Source of the DNA: Dolomitihabitans soli
GTDB lineage: Bacteria; Actinomycetota; Actinomycetes; Streptosporangiales; Streptosporangiaceae
Direction of reading: 5' to 3'
Length of the DNA stretch: 64,000 nt
Assembly (NCBI RefSeq): GCF_022213955.1
Contig: NZ_JAKNTW010000019.1
Location: 248,001-312,000, forward strand
In this document: in pieces, positions 32,139 to 42,933 of the stretch
Layout of the letters: each line of letters opens with the position of its first letter
Numbering within the stretch: the first letter of the stretch is position 1
Translations under genes and position numbers: made by a program
Notes under the pieces: model-generated
What the model was told of the DNA's origin: nothing
Databases searched by the model: none
Seen by the model: the letters and a program-made list of their open reading frames with translations, nothing else

Positions 32139-34218
32139 CCAGCGCGTGCAGCACGTAGCCGTCGACCGGCTGTTCCTTGCCCTTCAGGGTCAGCTTGCCC
32201 AGGGAGCTCACCTCGGCCCCCGGGCCGAGCTGGTCGAGGGTGGACGAGCCGATCACGACCGTGCCCGGCTCGGCGAGCGTCTGGAGGCGGGCGGCGACGT
32301 TCACGGCGTCGCCCATGGCGTTGAAACCGCGCAGCTCGGGGCTGCCGATGTTGCCGACGAGGGCGGTGCCGGTGTTGATCCCGACCCGGAACCGCGGCCA
32401 CTCCACCCCGTTCAGGGCTCCGGCGACCTGCTCCCGGGCGACCTCCTCGGCCACCCTGATCGCCGCCTCCTGCATGGCCAGCCCCGCCCTGGCCGCGGCC
32501 CGCGCGTGGTCCGGCCGGCGGGCGGGCGCGTTGAACAGGGCGAGCAGGGCGTCCCCGACGAACTGCACGACCGTGCCGCCGTTCGCCAGGATGCAGGGCA
32601 CGGCGGCCGTGTGGTACCGGTTGAGCATGTCGACGATCTCCCCCGGCGAGACCCGCTCGGAGAACGTGGTGAACCCCTTCAGGTCGGCGAACAGCGAGGT
32701 GAGTTCCACCAGCGAGCCGCCGAGGGCCGCCTGCTCCGGGTCGGCCAGCAACGAGGCCGCCACGTCCGGTGACATGTACTGCCGGAAGAGGGTGGACAGC
32801 TCGCCGTACAACCGGGCGTTCTCCAGCGAGATGGATATCTGTCCCGCCAGCAGGGCCGCCAGCGTCTCGTCCTGCGAGGTCCTGCCCACCGGCACCCTGA
32901 GCGCGCCCGCGAGCCGTCCCTTGACCGTGAGCGGGTGCACGAGCATCCCGTCGTGCCGGACCGGTTCCCCGCCGGGGAAGTCGTGCTCGCCGTACTCCCT
33001 GGATCCCATCGCGACCAGGCCGTCCGCGACCAGGCCCATCCGCACGTCGCCGTACGCCCGCCGGACACGGTCGAGGGCCCGGGAGAGCAGCTCCTGCTCG
33101 GGCAGCCCCACCCGCGCGCTGCGCCCCACGTCGACCAGCGCGCCGAGCCGGTCCGACAGCTCCCGCTCGGACGCGAGCGCCTCGCCCGCCCGGTCGAGCA
33201 CCGCCGCCTGACTTTCGGTCAGCCGGAACTTTCCCGCCAGCCGGGTCGCCACCGGCACCCCCGACTCCGTACGGCGGCGCAGATGGCCGACGAGCTCCTC
33301 CAGCGCCTCCTCGTACTGCGCCTGGATCCGCCTGACCGTCGCCGCGAGCGTGATCGAGTCGAACAGTCCCGCGCTGGAACCCTCCCGGCGGAACTGGATG
33401 TAGGCGCTGTAGGCGACGAACCCGAACGCCAGCGTCAGCAGCAGGTGCCACTCCCACCAGGAGAGCTGCCAGTTGTGGTGCGACATCCCCGCCACCATCG
33501 CCTCGGCGAGCAGCGCGTACGCGGTGATCAGGCTGATCAGTAGCGCCGCCGGCCGCCGCCGGTGGGTGCGGAACATCAGCGCCGCCGCGGCCGTGTACAG
33601 CAGCACCGAGGGGATCGCCCCCAGCCCCAGCGTCGCCCCGCCGGGCGGCGGGCGGTCCTGCAGCGCCCTGAGCCCCGGCACCAGCGACGCGACCCCCCAG
33701 CCGACGAGCAGCACGATGAGCCCGCCGCGCAGCAGGTCGGCGTTCTTCAGCACGGCACGCGCGGCGCGTTCGGAAAGGGGCAGTGCGGAGACGAACGCGA
33801 AGACCGAGGCGACCGTCAGCCCGACGGGCTGGGCGAGGTCGAAGCCGATGGTCCCCTTCGGAAGGATGATCGTCGGGGTGGTCAGCCCGTGCAGGAAGAA
33901 GAAGCCGGCGGTGCTCAGGAAGACGAGCGAGACCAGCAGCAGCCGCGCGTCCGACCGGCGGGCCGACGCCTGGCTGATCATCGCCCCGAGCACCACATTG
34001 ATGCCCGCGACCCCGAGGATCAGCCAGAAATGGCTCACCTCGTGTTGCCATTTGACGTCGATGTGCGGATTCGCCAGCAGCAGCCACAGGCCGAGCATCG
34101 GCACGATCAGGTGGATCGCCCACACGACCGCGCGGACCGGCTGGGTGGCCGGTGGCAGGTAGGGCTCGGGGTCGTGGCCCGATGGGGTGGTTTCCGGCAT
34201 GGAAGCGCTGGTCGGCAC
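32131..34218 (-). CDS. Membrane-bound class III adenylate/guanylate cyclase
   Basis: A 695-residue protein with about eight N-terminal membrane spans (30-300), a GAF-like segment (about 380-490) and a C-terminal cyclase domain (about 500-680). Both metal-binding aspartates are present (SLFADLKGFTTFSE and FVGDALLALF), as are the transition-state Asn and Arg in NVAARLQ. The two purine-selecting positions, usually Lys and Asp in adenylate cyclases, read Gln (VVQFVGD) and Asn (GFNAMGD). From memory a Gln/Asn pair occurs in Mycobacterium Rv0386, which makes mainly cAMP. GTG 34218 has GGAGGG upstream. The Crp-family gene follows 55 bases downstream, so enzyme and receptor are probably coexpressed. 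Confidence 0.93.
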   Translation of the reverse strand: MPTSASMPETTPSGHDPEPYLPPATQPVRAVVWAIHLIVPMLGLWLLLANPHIDVKWQHEVSHFWLILGVAGINVVLGAMISQASARRSDARLLLVSLVFLSTAGFFFLHGLTTPTIILPKGTIGFDLAQPVGLTVASVFAFVSALPLSERAARAVLKNADLLRGGLIVLLVGWGVASLVPGLRALQDRPPPGGATLGLGAIPSVLLYTAAAALMFRTHRRRPAALLISLITAYALLAEAMVAGMSHHNWQLSWWEWHLLLTLAFGFVAYSAYIQFRREGSSAGLFDSITLAATVRRIQAQYEEALEELVGHLRRRTESGVPVATRLAGKFRLTESQAAVLDRAGEALASERELSDRLGALVDVGRSARVGLPEQELLSRALDRVRRAYGDVRMGLVADGLVAMGSREYGEHDFPGGEPVRHDGMLVHPLTVKGRLAGALRVPVGRTSQDETLAALLAGQISISLENARLYGELSTLFRQYMSPDVAASLLADPEQAALGGSLVELTSLFADLKGFTTFSERVSPGEIVDMLNRYHTAAVPCILANGGTVVQFVGDALLALFNAPARRPDHARAAARAGLAMQEAAIRVAEEVAREQVAGALNGVEWPRFRVGINTGTALVGNIGSPELRGFNAMGDAVNVAARLQTLAEPGTVVIGSSTLDQLGPGAEVSSLGKLTLKGKEQPVDGYVLHALGG

Positions 34219-34546
34219 GATCGCCCTCCAGATCAGCGGACGCTCGCCGCATGGGTGTGCGCCCCGTCATGTTCGCCCGCGGCCAGAAGGCGCGGTTTCC
34301 CCCGAACGGAGTTCATTATCCCGAAGCGCGACGCCGGATGACCATGTCCAGCCAAGCCCGACTTATGAGCCCCAGCCGACCGACCGGCGGAACGCTCCGA
34401 CCCGGCCTCCAAGCAAGGACGACGTAGGCCTGGCTGGCGATAACGCGTCACACGCTGACCACCACGTCGTCTTCGAGCACGGTCCCCCGAACAGCGAAGC
34501 GCGATGCTGGACGGCAGGCCCGACTCGCCATCTCCGGCCGCCACCT
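34219..34546. other. Gene-free region between cyclase and rloB-type genes
   Basis: About 330 bases upstream of the cyclase start and downstream of the RloB-type gene. Short open frames exist, but none has a ribosome-binding site or recognisable protein. It must hold the cyclase promoter and probably a terminator for the defence-like cassette; I found no convincing hairpin or promoter pair by eye. Confidence 0.4.
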
Positions 34547-35248
34547 TCAACGAGAGACGATGCCCAGCTCTGCCAGCAGCTTCCAGACCTCGGTCGATGG
34601 GTCACGGGCGAGCACCCCGCAATCCGCGGCGTGACCCTTCGTGGGGGAGCAGCCAAGACTAGGGCAGTTGCCTACCAGCACCCTGGCCAGCTGGGCGGCA
34701 TGCTCCGCACGCCCCTTCAACGCCTGCCGCCGTATCCCGGTCACGTGCTTGCCCCGCTTGTCGAAATCGCGGTAGGCGAGGTGGCTGCCCCGCAGCAGCT
34801 GATGGACATTCGAGCTAGAGCCGCCCTGTGCCCCAGGAGGCCCGGCCACGAAGTGCAGCAAGAGCCACAGATCGAAGGATGGATGGGAGAACGCGACGTT
34901 GACCCCTTGTGCCAGGGCGTCGGCATAGGACTCCTGAACGCGGGTGTGCTGATCCCTGTCGAAGAAGGCCCATACCTGCTCGCGCTTCAGATCGTCGAGC
35001 TCGCTGATCTTCTCCAGTGCCCGAGCGACGACCTCACGCGGTTTGAGGCCTTTCCGCTCCCAGATCACGTGAATCTCGAAAGCGCGAGGCTCCCCCGCGT
35101 ATTCCTCCTCGAGATACTTCAGGTAATCCCGTTCGGTGCTCTCACCTTCCACGACGGCGTAGATCACCTGACGTCCCCTGCCCTCGGTGACGGCGCGTGG
35201 GACACGAGGACCCCCCTTCGGGGCTCCTCTCTTTCTGACCGGGCTCAC
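34547..35248 (-). CDS. rloB: RloB-family protein, Toprim-like putative nuclease
   Basis: A 233-residue protein with the RloB layout. A basic N-terminus (SPVRKRGAPKGGPRVPR) is followed by a Toprim-like strand IYAVVEGESTERDYLKYLEE with the first acidic residue, an acidic D-x-D segment in VWAFFDRDQH, and the family motif HPSFDLWLLLHFV. The C-terminal part is helical and basic. The Toprim-type acidic residues suggest metal-dependent nuclease chemistry. RloB genes were first noted in restriction-modification loci of Campylobacter, and related ATPase/Toprim pairs (OLD, PARIS) are antiphage systems. Its GTG overlaps the ATPase stop by four bases, so the two proteins should act together. Base composition is lower in GC than in the flanks, fitting acquisition by transfer. 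Confidence 0.85.
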   Translation of the reverse strand: MSPVRKRGAPKGGPRVPRAVTEGRGRQVIYAVVEGESTERDYLKYLEEEYAGEPRAFEIHVIWERKGLKPREVVARALEKISELDDLKREQVWAFFDRDQHTRVQESYADALAQGVNVAFSHPSFDLWLLLHFVAGPPGAQGGSSSNVHQLLRGSHLAYRDFDKRGKHVTGIRRQALKGRAEHAAQLARVLVGNCPSLGCSPTKGHAADCGVLARDPSTEVWKLLAELGIVSR

Positions 35249-36480
35249 CCGCCGGCCTCGGTACGGCGCTGCTCCGTCTCCACCGCCATGTCTCTGAGCC
35301 CGATCCGCGGAATCCCGCCATAACGGCCGCGGAGGTATCCGCGTTCCATGCTCTCGTCCGTCCGTACACCCATATCGGTGAGCGGATACAGCCTGGATTC
35401 GCCCGTGCTCATCTTCTCCGTGATCCAGACCTGCTCGCGGTCCAGAGGACGCTCAAGGTGAGCCTTGCTGAGCAGGGTCACATCGTGCCCGGTGAACACC
35501 AGTTGAGCGCCAAGTGGATTGGCGACGGTGTCCTCGAACAGGCGGACGATCTCGGCGACCAGGACGGGATGCAAGCTGGAATCAAGCTCGTCGATCAGCA
35601 GGACGGCCCCGTCGTCGAGCGCTTTGAGCAGGGGGATGAGCAAGGCAAGCCAGGTCAGCGTCCCCAACGACTCCTGGTGGCGGATGTCGAACGCCACCGA
35701 GCCGTTCCTGCCTTGATGGACAAGGGAGACCGCCGGCGCCTCTTCGTCTTTGTCCTCGACCTCGATGCCGGTAATGCCAAGATCTGCTACGGACAGCAGC
35801 CTTTCAACGCGTTTCCGGAAGATCGGATCAAGAAGCTTTCGTCGGCTGTGTGCATCCAGCCGGTGCAGATCGTCACCCGGGCTGACCAGCCACAGATTGT
35901 CGTTGAACCATGAGAACAGTGGCGCCAACTGCTTGACGTGCAGCGATCCCGCAGCGGTGAGGAAGAGCGCGTTGGGTCTGGTGTACTCGATCAGCGGCTT
36001 CTTCGGGCCTTTCAGCCGGTCGCTGGGAAAGCGGAACTGCTCGTTCCTGTCCGCGTCACGATCAAACCAGACCTGACGGCGACGGCTCCCGCGCGGATAG
36101 ACATGAAGCCATTCGGTCTCCACGCGCCTGTCAGACACTTCGAATCCATAGACGTACCGATCGGCCCCGATGACCACGTCGACTTCGAAGAGGGAGGCTT
36201 CCTCCGCCGCCTCGCGATCGACCGCGAACGGTTGTCGCGGAACCCCCTTGGCCCTGGCCCAGTCGGCCACCGAATCCAGGACGGCATGGCGCATCCATCG
36301 CATGGCGCCGAGCAAATTCGTCTTACCCGAGGCGTTGGCTCCGAAGACGGCGGCGACGGGTGAGACGCGGAGGTCGCTGATCGACCGTGCGGCTCGATCG
36401 CCACCTTCAGGCGCGAGCAATGACAGTTCGATCTCTCCACGGAACGAAAGGACGTTTGCGGCCCGAAAACCGACCAGCAT
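35245..36480 (-). CDS. rloA: RloA-like ABC-type ATPase of a two-gene putative defence cassette
   Basis: A 411-residue SMC/OLD-like ATPase. The N-terminal strand MLVGFRAANVLSFRGEIELS (the L-S-F-R-G motif) and Walker A AVFGANASGKTNLLGA lie in the first 65 residues. After a helical insert come the signature-like ESLGTLTWLALLIPLL, Walker B with the catalytic glutamate AVLLIDELDSSLHP (including the D-loop) and the switch histidine QLVFTGHDVTLL. All catalytic elements are intact. ATG 36480 has GGAGAGG upstream. The gene heads a two-gene operon with the RloB-type gene. In comparable systems the ATPase senses a phage product and releases or activates the Toprim partner; that role is inferred here. 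Sampled lines are near 62% GC versus over 70% in neighbouring genes. Confidence 0.88.
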   Translation of the reverse strand: MLVGFRAANVLSFRGEIELSLLAPEGGDRAARSISDLRVSPVAAVFGANASGKTNLLGAMRWMRHAVLDSVADWARAKGVPRQPFAVDREAAEEASLFEVDVVIGADRYVYGFEVSDRRVETEWLHVYPRGSRRRQVWFDRDADRNEQFRFPSDRLKGPKKPLIEYTRPNALFLTAAGSLHVKQLAPLFSWFNDNLWLVSPGDDLHRLDAHSRRKLLDPIFRKRVERLLSVADLGITGIEVEDKDEEAPAVSLVHQGRNGSVAFDIRHQESLGTLTWLALLIPLLKALDDGAVLLIDELDSSLHPVLVAEIVRLFEDTVANPLGAQLVFTGHDVTLLSKAHLERPLDREQVWITEKMSTGESRLYPLTDMGVRTDESMERGYLRGRYGGIPRIGLRDMAVETEQRRTEAGG

Positions 36481-36601
36481 GCCGAGCCTCTCCACAGGTA
36501 GGAAGTCAGCCTCATTCTATGGCCGATGTGAACGAAAACCTGCACAGATGGCCCTGTGATTCGGATTCGATCCTGATCGACGCTCCTACAGGGAAAAGAG
36601 A

Positions 36602-36634
36602 ACACGGCCCGGGCGTGGTTCGCGCGGGCCGTGT
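36602..36634 (-). terminator. Hairpin downstream of purL
   Basis: Perfect 10-bp arms ACACGGCCCG / CGGGCCGTGT with a 13-base loop, ending 11 bases beyond the purL stop. Read on the purL strand it is followed by a pyrimidine-rich TCTCTTTTCC stretch, so an intrinsic terminator is likely. Confidence 0.78.
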
Positions 36635-36644
36635 GGGGTGGAGG

Positions 36645-38893
<2,249 letters not shown>

Positions 38894-38897
<4 letters not shown>

Positions 38898-39574
38898 GCG
38901 TTGACCAGCTTCTTGAGGATAGAGGTGAAGAACCCGAGGCCATCGGTACCCGGTCCGCCGGTGAGGTCCTCGACGGCGTGCTCCGGGTGCGGCATCAGGC
39001 CGACGACGTTGCCCGCCTCGTTGCGGATGCCGGCGATGTCGTTGAGCGAGCCGTTCGGGTTGCCGAGATAACGGACGACCACCTGACCGCCGGCCTCAAG
39101 GGCGTCGATCGTGTCGGGGGCGGCCACATAGCGGCCCTCACCGTGCTTGATCGGGATGACCACCTCCTGGCCGGCGGTGTAGCCGGAGGTCCAGGGGGTG
39201 TCCGTGCTCTCGATCCGAAGCCGCTGGTCACGGCACACGTAGTGCAGCCCGCCGTTCCGCACCAGCGCACCGGGCAGCAGGTGGGCCTCACAAAGGATCT
39301 GGAACCCGTTGCAGGTGCCCAGCACCGGCAGCCCGGCACCGGCCGCCCGGACGACCTCGCCCATCAGCGGCGCGAACCGTGAGATGGCCCCGCAGCGCAG
39401 ATAGTCGCCGTAGGAGAACCCTCCGGGCAGGAAGAGCGCGTCGACGCCCTTCAGGTCGGTGTCCGCGTGCCACAGCGGCACCGCCTCACCACCCGCGTGC
39501 CGTACGGCACGCGCGGCGTCCTGATCGTCAAGAGTTCCGGGAAAAGTGACCACGCCCACCCGGGCAGCACTCAT
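38894..39574 (-). CDS. purQ: Phosphoribosylformylglycinamidine synthase subunit PurQ
   Basis: A 226-residue class I glutamine amidotransferase that supplies ammonia to PurL. It has [19 protein letters not shown], the oxyanion-loop [15 protein letters not shown], the nucleophile in [11 protein letters not shown] and the His-Glu pair in [13 protein letters not shown] 39574 is preceded by GGAGGGG about ten bases upstream; a longer frame to 39619 lacks similarity. It is translationally coupled to purL. The third subunit gene, purS, is not adjacent but 0.7 kb upstream beyond an ATPase gene. Confidence 0.97.
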
Positions 39575-39662
39575 GGCTGTCGTTCCCCTCCACGCGAGAG
39601 CGCCGCGCCACCGTCTCACCCAATCGGACAGTGGTCTGCGGCGGTAGGTACGCCTCAGGCTA

Positions 39663-39686
39663 TCCGGTCAGGGCAAACGGACCGGA
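39663..39686. promoter_or_regulatory. Inverted repeat upstream of purQ
   Basis: TCCGGTC-N10-GACCGGA lies about 90-110 bases upstream of the purQ start and just beyond the end of the ATPase gene on the same strand. It could be the ATPase-gene terminator or an operator for purQL. Confidence 0.4.
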
Positions 39687-39701
39687 CAGTGCCCGGTGCG
39701 C

Positions 39702-40142
39702 TCACACGGTGGCCAGCACCCGATCGCGGCGGACGGCGGACTCGTCGTCCCACAGGAGGAGCTTGCGCAGGTGGACGGTGGTGCCACGGCCGGGATTGAT
39801 GTCGAAGGAGATCTCGTCGACGACCGCCTGCATGATCAGGATGCCGCGGCCGTTCTCCATGTCGGCGGGCGGATAGCGATCAGGCAGCGCGGCCAGGCCG
39901 AGACCCTTGTCGATGATGCGCAGATCGCAACGGCCTTCGCCGATGGCGGCCGTCACCTCGTAGCGGTTGGCCGGGCCGCCGTGCCGTACGGCGTTGGCGC
40001 AGGCTTCGGACGCGGCCAGCAGGACGTCGGCGACGCAGTTCTCCGCCACGCCCAGCGAACGCAGGGCATCCCCCAGGACTCTGCGGACCATCGGGATACC
40101 TACCGCATCCCTAGGCAAGGCCAACGAGAACTCAATATCCAC
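39702..40142 (-). CDS. Anti-sigma-type ATP-binding protein (HATPase_c_2)
   Basis: A 146-residue RsbW-like GHKL ATPase. It has VADVLLAASEACANAVRHGG (N-box), the acidic LRIIDKGLGL (G1-like) and MENGRGILIMQAVVDEISFD (lid). Compared with the copy at 8508-8966 it keeps a more canonical D-x-G-x-G, so ATP binding is likely. It lies between purS and purQ on the same strand but shows no relation to purine synthesis and may simply ride in the cluster. No sigma factor or antagonist gene is adjacent. ATG 40142 is used; upstream sequence is AT-rich and probably contains its promoter. Confidence 0.88.
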   Translation of the reverse strand: MDIEFSLALPRDAVGIPMVRRVLGDALRSLGVAENCVADVLLAASEACANAVRHGGPANRYEVTAAIGEGRCDLRIIDKGLGLAALPDRYPPADMENGRGILIMQAVVDEISFDINPGRGTTVHLRKLLLWDDESAVRRDRVLATV

Positions 40143-40208
40143 CGGACCCCTCCCCGGCGAGGAACTACACGCTTGGAAGGTTTCCCCGAGAAATCAGGGC
40201 TAACCGCA

Positions 40209-40228
40209 AAATAACGCTGTTGTTATTT
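40209..40228. promoter_or_regulatory. AT-rich inverted repeat between purS and the ATPase gene
   Basis: AAATAAC / GTTATTT with a six-base loop, in the most AT-rich patch of this part of the window, about 65-85 bases upstream of the ATPase start. A TTGACC element lies close by on the minus strand. Promoter, operator or a weak terminator for purS are all possible. Confidence 0.35.
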
Positions 40229-40314
40229 ACTGTTGGTCAACCCGTGGGATTGTGGCACGTCCGAAGGTGGCTTTACACCCTGGTGTCGAAGTCTTGTGTG
40301 TCAAATGTGCTGTT

Positions 40315-40560
40315 CTACCCCTCCACCCGCACGGTGAAGTCTTCGATGACGGTGTTCGCCAGGAGTGTCTCGGCCATGTTTCGGACGTCCGCAAGAGCGG
40401 CCTCGTCGGCGGGACCGTCGATCTCGACCTCGAACCGCTTGCCCTGCCGTACCGCGGAGACGCCCGAGAAGCCCAGGCGGGGGAGCGCACGGGCGATGGC
40501 CTGCCCCTGCGGGTCGAGGATCTCCGGTTTGAGCATGACGTCGACGATGACGCGCGCCAC
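40315..40560 (-). CDS. purS: Phosphoribosylformylglycinamidine synthase subunit PurS
   Basis: An 81-residue PurS, the small subunit that links PurQ and PurL. It has ARVIVDVMLKPEILDPQGQA, the conserved G-F-S-G-V-S-x-V-R-Q-G-K segment and a C-terminal ALADVRNMAETLLANTVIED. The length and the K-P-x-I-x-D-P-Q-G motif are diagnostic. The start is GTG 40560, five bases after AGGAGG. It precedes the ATPase gene and purQL on the same strand and is divergent from the 2-oxoacid dehydrogenase operon. Confidence 0.95.
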   Translation of the reverse strand: MARVIVDVMLKPEILDPQGQAIARALPRLGFSGVSAVRQGKRFEVEIDGPADEAALADVRNMAETLLANTVIEDFTVRVEG

Positions 40561-40826
40561 GTGTTCCTCCTGCTTGGGGCGGTGGGGTTGGAGCGGAACC
40601 AGGCTACTGCCTGGTTCCGGGCGGTGTGTTCCGGGGCTCATCGGGAACGGTGAGGAACGAGGTGAGGAAAGCACATGGGAGCGGGTGCACAAGGCATGTG
40701 ACCTCTGCCACGATGTCCCCATACGCACATGGACCACCACCAACCGGACCGTGGGCGTGGCGAGCCGGCCGTACGACAGGTGGTGACCCCATCCCCTGCG
40801 GCCCCGAGCAAAACAGGAGTGGCAAC

Positions 40827-41948
40827 GTGGCAATCGACGCCTCTCGTGGTTTCAGCCAGTTGGGTGGAACCGAGGATCCCCCGGAACTCGTCCAGCTCCT
40901 CACCCCTGAGGGAGAGCGGGTCGAGCACCCCGACTACGACATCGAGTTGACGCCGGACGAGATCCGCGGGCTCTACCGTGATCTGGTCCTGGTGCGCAGG
41001 GTCGATCTGGAGGCCGTGGCCCTCCAACGGCAGGGCGAGCTGGGCATCTGGGCCTCGCTGCTCGGCCAGGAGGCCGCCCAGATCGGTTCGGGGCGGGCGA
41101 TGACCGACGCCGACATGGCTTTTCCCACCTATCGGGAGCACGGCGTGGCCTGGTGCCGCGACGTCGATCCGGTCAAGCTGCTCGGCCTCTTCCGCGGCGT
41201 GAACCACGGCGGCTGGAACCCGGCCGAGCACAACTTCCACCTGTACACGATCGTGATCGGCAGCCAGACCCTGCACGCGGTCGGTTACGCCATGGGCATC
41301 CAGCGTGACAGCGCCGAGGCCGCCGCGCTCGTCTACTTCGGCGACGGCGCCACCTCGCAGGGCGACGTGAACGAGTCCTTCATCTGGGCGAGCGTCTTCA
41401 ACGCCCCGGTGGTCTTCTTCTGTCAGAACAACCAGTGGGCGATCTCCGAACCGCTGGAGAAGCAGAGCCGCATCCCGCTCTACCGGCGCGCGAGCGGCTT
41501 CGGCTTCCCCGGCATCCGGGTCGACGGCAACGACGTCTTCGCCTGCCTCGCGGTGACCCGCAAGGCGCTCGACGACGCGCGGAGCGGCCAGGGACCGACC
41601 CTGATCGAGGCGTTCACCTACCGGATGGGCGCCCACACGACCTCCGACGACCCCACCCGCTACCGCGTCGCGGGCGAGCTCGAAGCATGGAAGCTCAAGG
41701 ACCCGATCGAGCGGGTGAAGGCGTACATGTTCAAGAACCAGCTCGCCGACCAGGAGTTCTTCGACGCGATCGACACGGAGGCCGACCAGCTCGGGCGCGA
41801 CGTGCGCAAGCGCTGCCTGGCGATGCCCGACCCCGGCCCGTTGGCCATCTTCGATCACGTCTACGCGGAGCGGCACGCGCTGATGGACGAGGAGCGCGAG
41901 CAGTTCGCGGCTTACCTCGCGACCTTCGAGGGAGCTGACGGATCATGA
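40827..41948 (+). CDS. pdhA: 2-oxoacid dehydrogenase E1 component, alpha subunit
   Basis: A 373-residue thiamine-diphosphate-dependent E1-alpha. The ThDP motif runs from FGDGATSQGDVNESF to FCQNNQWAIS (GDG ... NN). LWASLLGQEAAQIGSG-like and FPTYREHGVAWCRDVD segments and the late YRMGAHTTSDDPTRYR loop (phosphorylation-loop equivalent) complete the family picture. It decarboxylates a 2-oxoacid and passes the acyl group to E2. Pyruvate or branched-chain substrates are both possible; sequence alone does not separate them. GTG 40827 has AGGAG seven bases upstream. It heads a three-gene operon with E1-beta (four-base overlap) and E2. No E3 gene is present nearby. Confidence 0.92.
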   Translation: MAIDASRGFSQLGGTEDPPELVQLLTPEGERVEHPDYDIELTPDEIRGLYRDLVLVRRVDLEAVALQRQGELGIWASLLGQEAAQIGSGRAMTDADMAFPTYREHGVAWCRDVDPVKLLGLFRGVNHGGWNPAEHNFHLYTIVIGSQTLHAVGYAMGIQRDSAEAAALVYFGDGATSQGDVNESFIWASVFNAPVVFFCQNNQWAISEPLEKQSRIPLYRRASGFGFPGIRVDGNDVFACLAVTRKALDDARSGQGPTLIEAFTYRMGAHTTSDDPTRYRVAGELEAWKLKDPIERVKAYMFKNQLADQEFFDAIDTEADQLGRDVRKRCLAMPDPGPLAIFDHVYAERHALMDEEREQFAAYLATFEGADGS

Positions 41949-42922
41949 CCACGCTGGCCCTGGCCAAAGCCATCAACGAGGGACTCCGCAAGGCCATGGA
42001 GGACGACCCCAAAGTCCTCGTCATGGGCGAGGACGTCGGCAAGCTCGGCGGCGTCTTCCGGGTCACCGACGGTCTGCAGAAGGACTTCGGAGAGCTGCGG
42101 GTCATCGACACCCCGCTCGCCGAATCGGGCATCATCGGCACCGCCATCGGTCTCGCGCTACGCGGCTACCGCCCGGTCTGCGAGATCCAGTTCGACGGCT
42201 TCGTCTTCCCCGCCGCCGACCAGATCATCACCCAGCTCGCCAAGATGCCGATGCGCTCGCTCGGCGAGCTCAAGCTGCCCGTCGTCATCCGCATCCCCTG
42301 CGGTGGCGGCATCGGCGCGGTCGAGCACCACAGCGAGTCCCCCGAGGCGTACTTCACCCACACCAGCGGCCTGCGCGTGGTCGCCTGCTCCAACCCGGCC
42401 GACGGCTACAGCATGATCCAGCAGGCGATCCGCTGCGACGACCCGGTCATCTTCTTCGAGCCCAAGCGCCGTTACTGGGAGAAGGCCGAGGTCGACACGG
42501 CGGGCGCCGACTGGTACCCCTTCGACGCGGCCAAGATCGTACGGCCGGGCACCGACCTCACGCTGATCGCCTACGGGCCGATGGTGAAGACCTGCCTGGA
42601 GGCCGCCACGGCGGCCGAGGAGGACGGGCGCTCGGTCGAGGTCGTCGACCTGCGCTCGCTCAACCCGCTCGACAGCGCGCTGGTGATGGAGTCGGTCAAG
42701 CGGACCGGCCGCTGCGCGGTCGTGCACGAGGCGCCCGTCTTCAGCGGGTACGGCGCGGAGCTGGCCGCCCGGATCACCGAAACGTGCTTCTACCGGCTGG
42801 AGGCCCCGGTGCTCCGAGTCGGCGGCTTCTCCACCCCCTACCCGCCCTCCCGGCTGGAGGACCACTACCTGCCCGATCTCGACCGAGTGCTCGACGCCGT
42901 CGACCGTTCGTTCACCTTCTGA
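41945..42922 (+). CDS. pdhB: 2-oxoacid dehydrogenase E1 component, beta subunit
   Basis: A 325-residue transketolase-like beta subunit. Landmarks are VLVMGEDVGKLGGVFRVTDG, the cofactor-activating glutamate in IDTPLAESGIIGTAIGLALR, EIQFDGFVFPAADQIITQLA, RIPCGGGIGAVEHHSES and the C-terminal transketolase domain with VEVVDLRSLNPLD. It pairs with the alpha subunit to form the heterotetrameric E1. The ATG overlaps the alpha stop (ATGA). Valine-isoleucine-leucine-derived and pyruvate-specific enzymes look alike here, so the symbol is provisional. Confidence 0.93.
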   Translation: MTTLALAKAINEGLRKAMEDDPKVLVMGEDVGKLGGVFRVTDGLQKDFGELRVIDTPLAESGIIGTAIGLALRGYRPVCEIQFDGFVFPAADQIITQLAKMPMRSLGELKLPVVIRIPCGGGIGAVEHHSESPEAYFTHTSGLRVVACSNPADGYSMIQQAIRCDDPVIFFEPKRRYWEKAEVDTAGADWYPFDAAKIVRPGTDLTLIAYGPMVKTCLEAATAAEEDGRSVEVVDLRSLNPLDSALVMESVKRTGRCAVVHEAPVFSGYGAELAARITETCFYRLEAPVLRVGGFSTPYPPSRLEDHYLPDLDRVLDAVDRSFTF

Positions 42923-42933
42923 GAGGTGGGTTC

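Noticed and set aside
34363-34656. Short frames in the region before the cyclase gene
   Set aside because: No ribosome-binding site, no similarity I can recognise, and partly antisense to the RloB-type gene.
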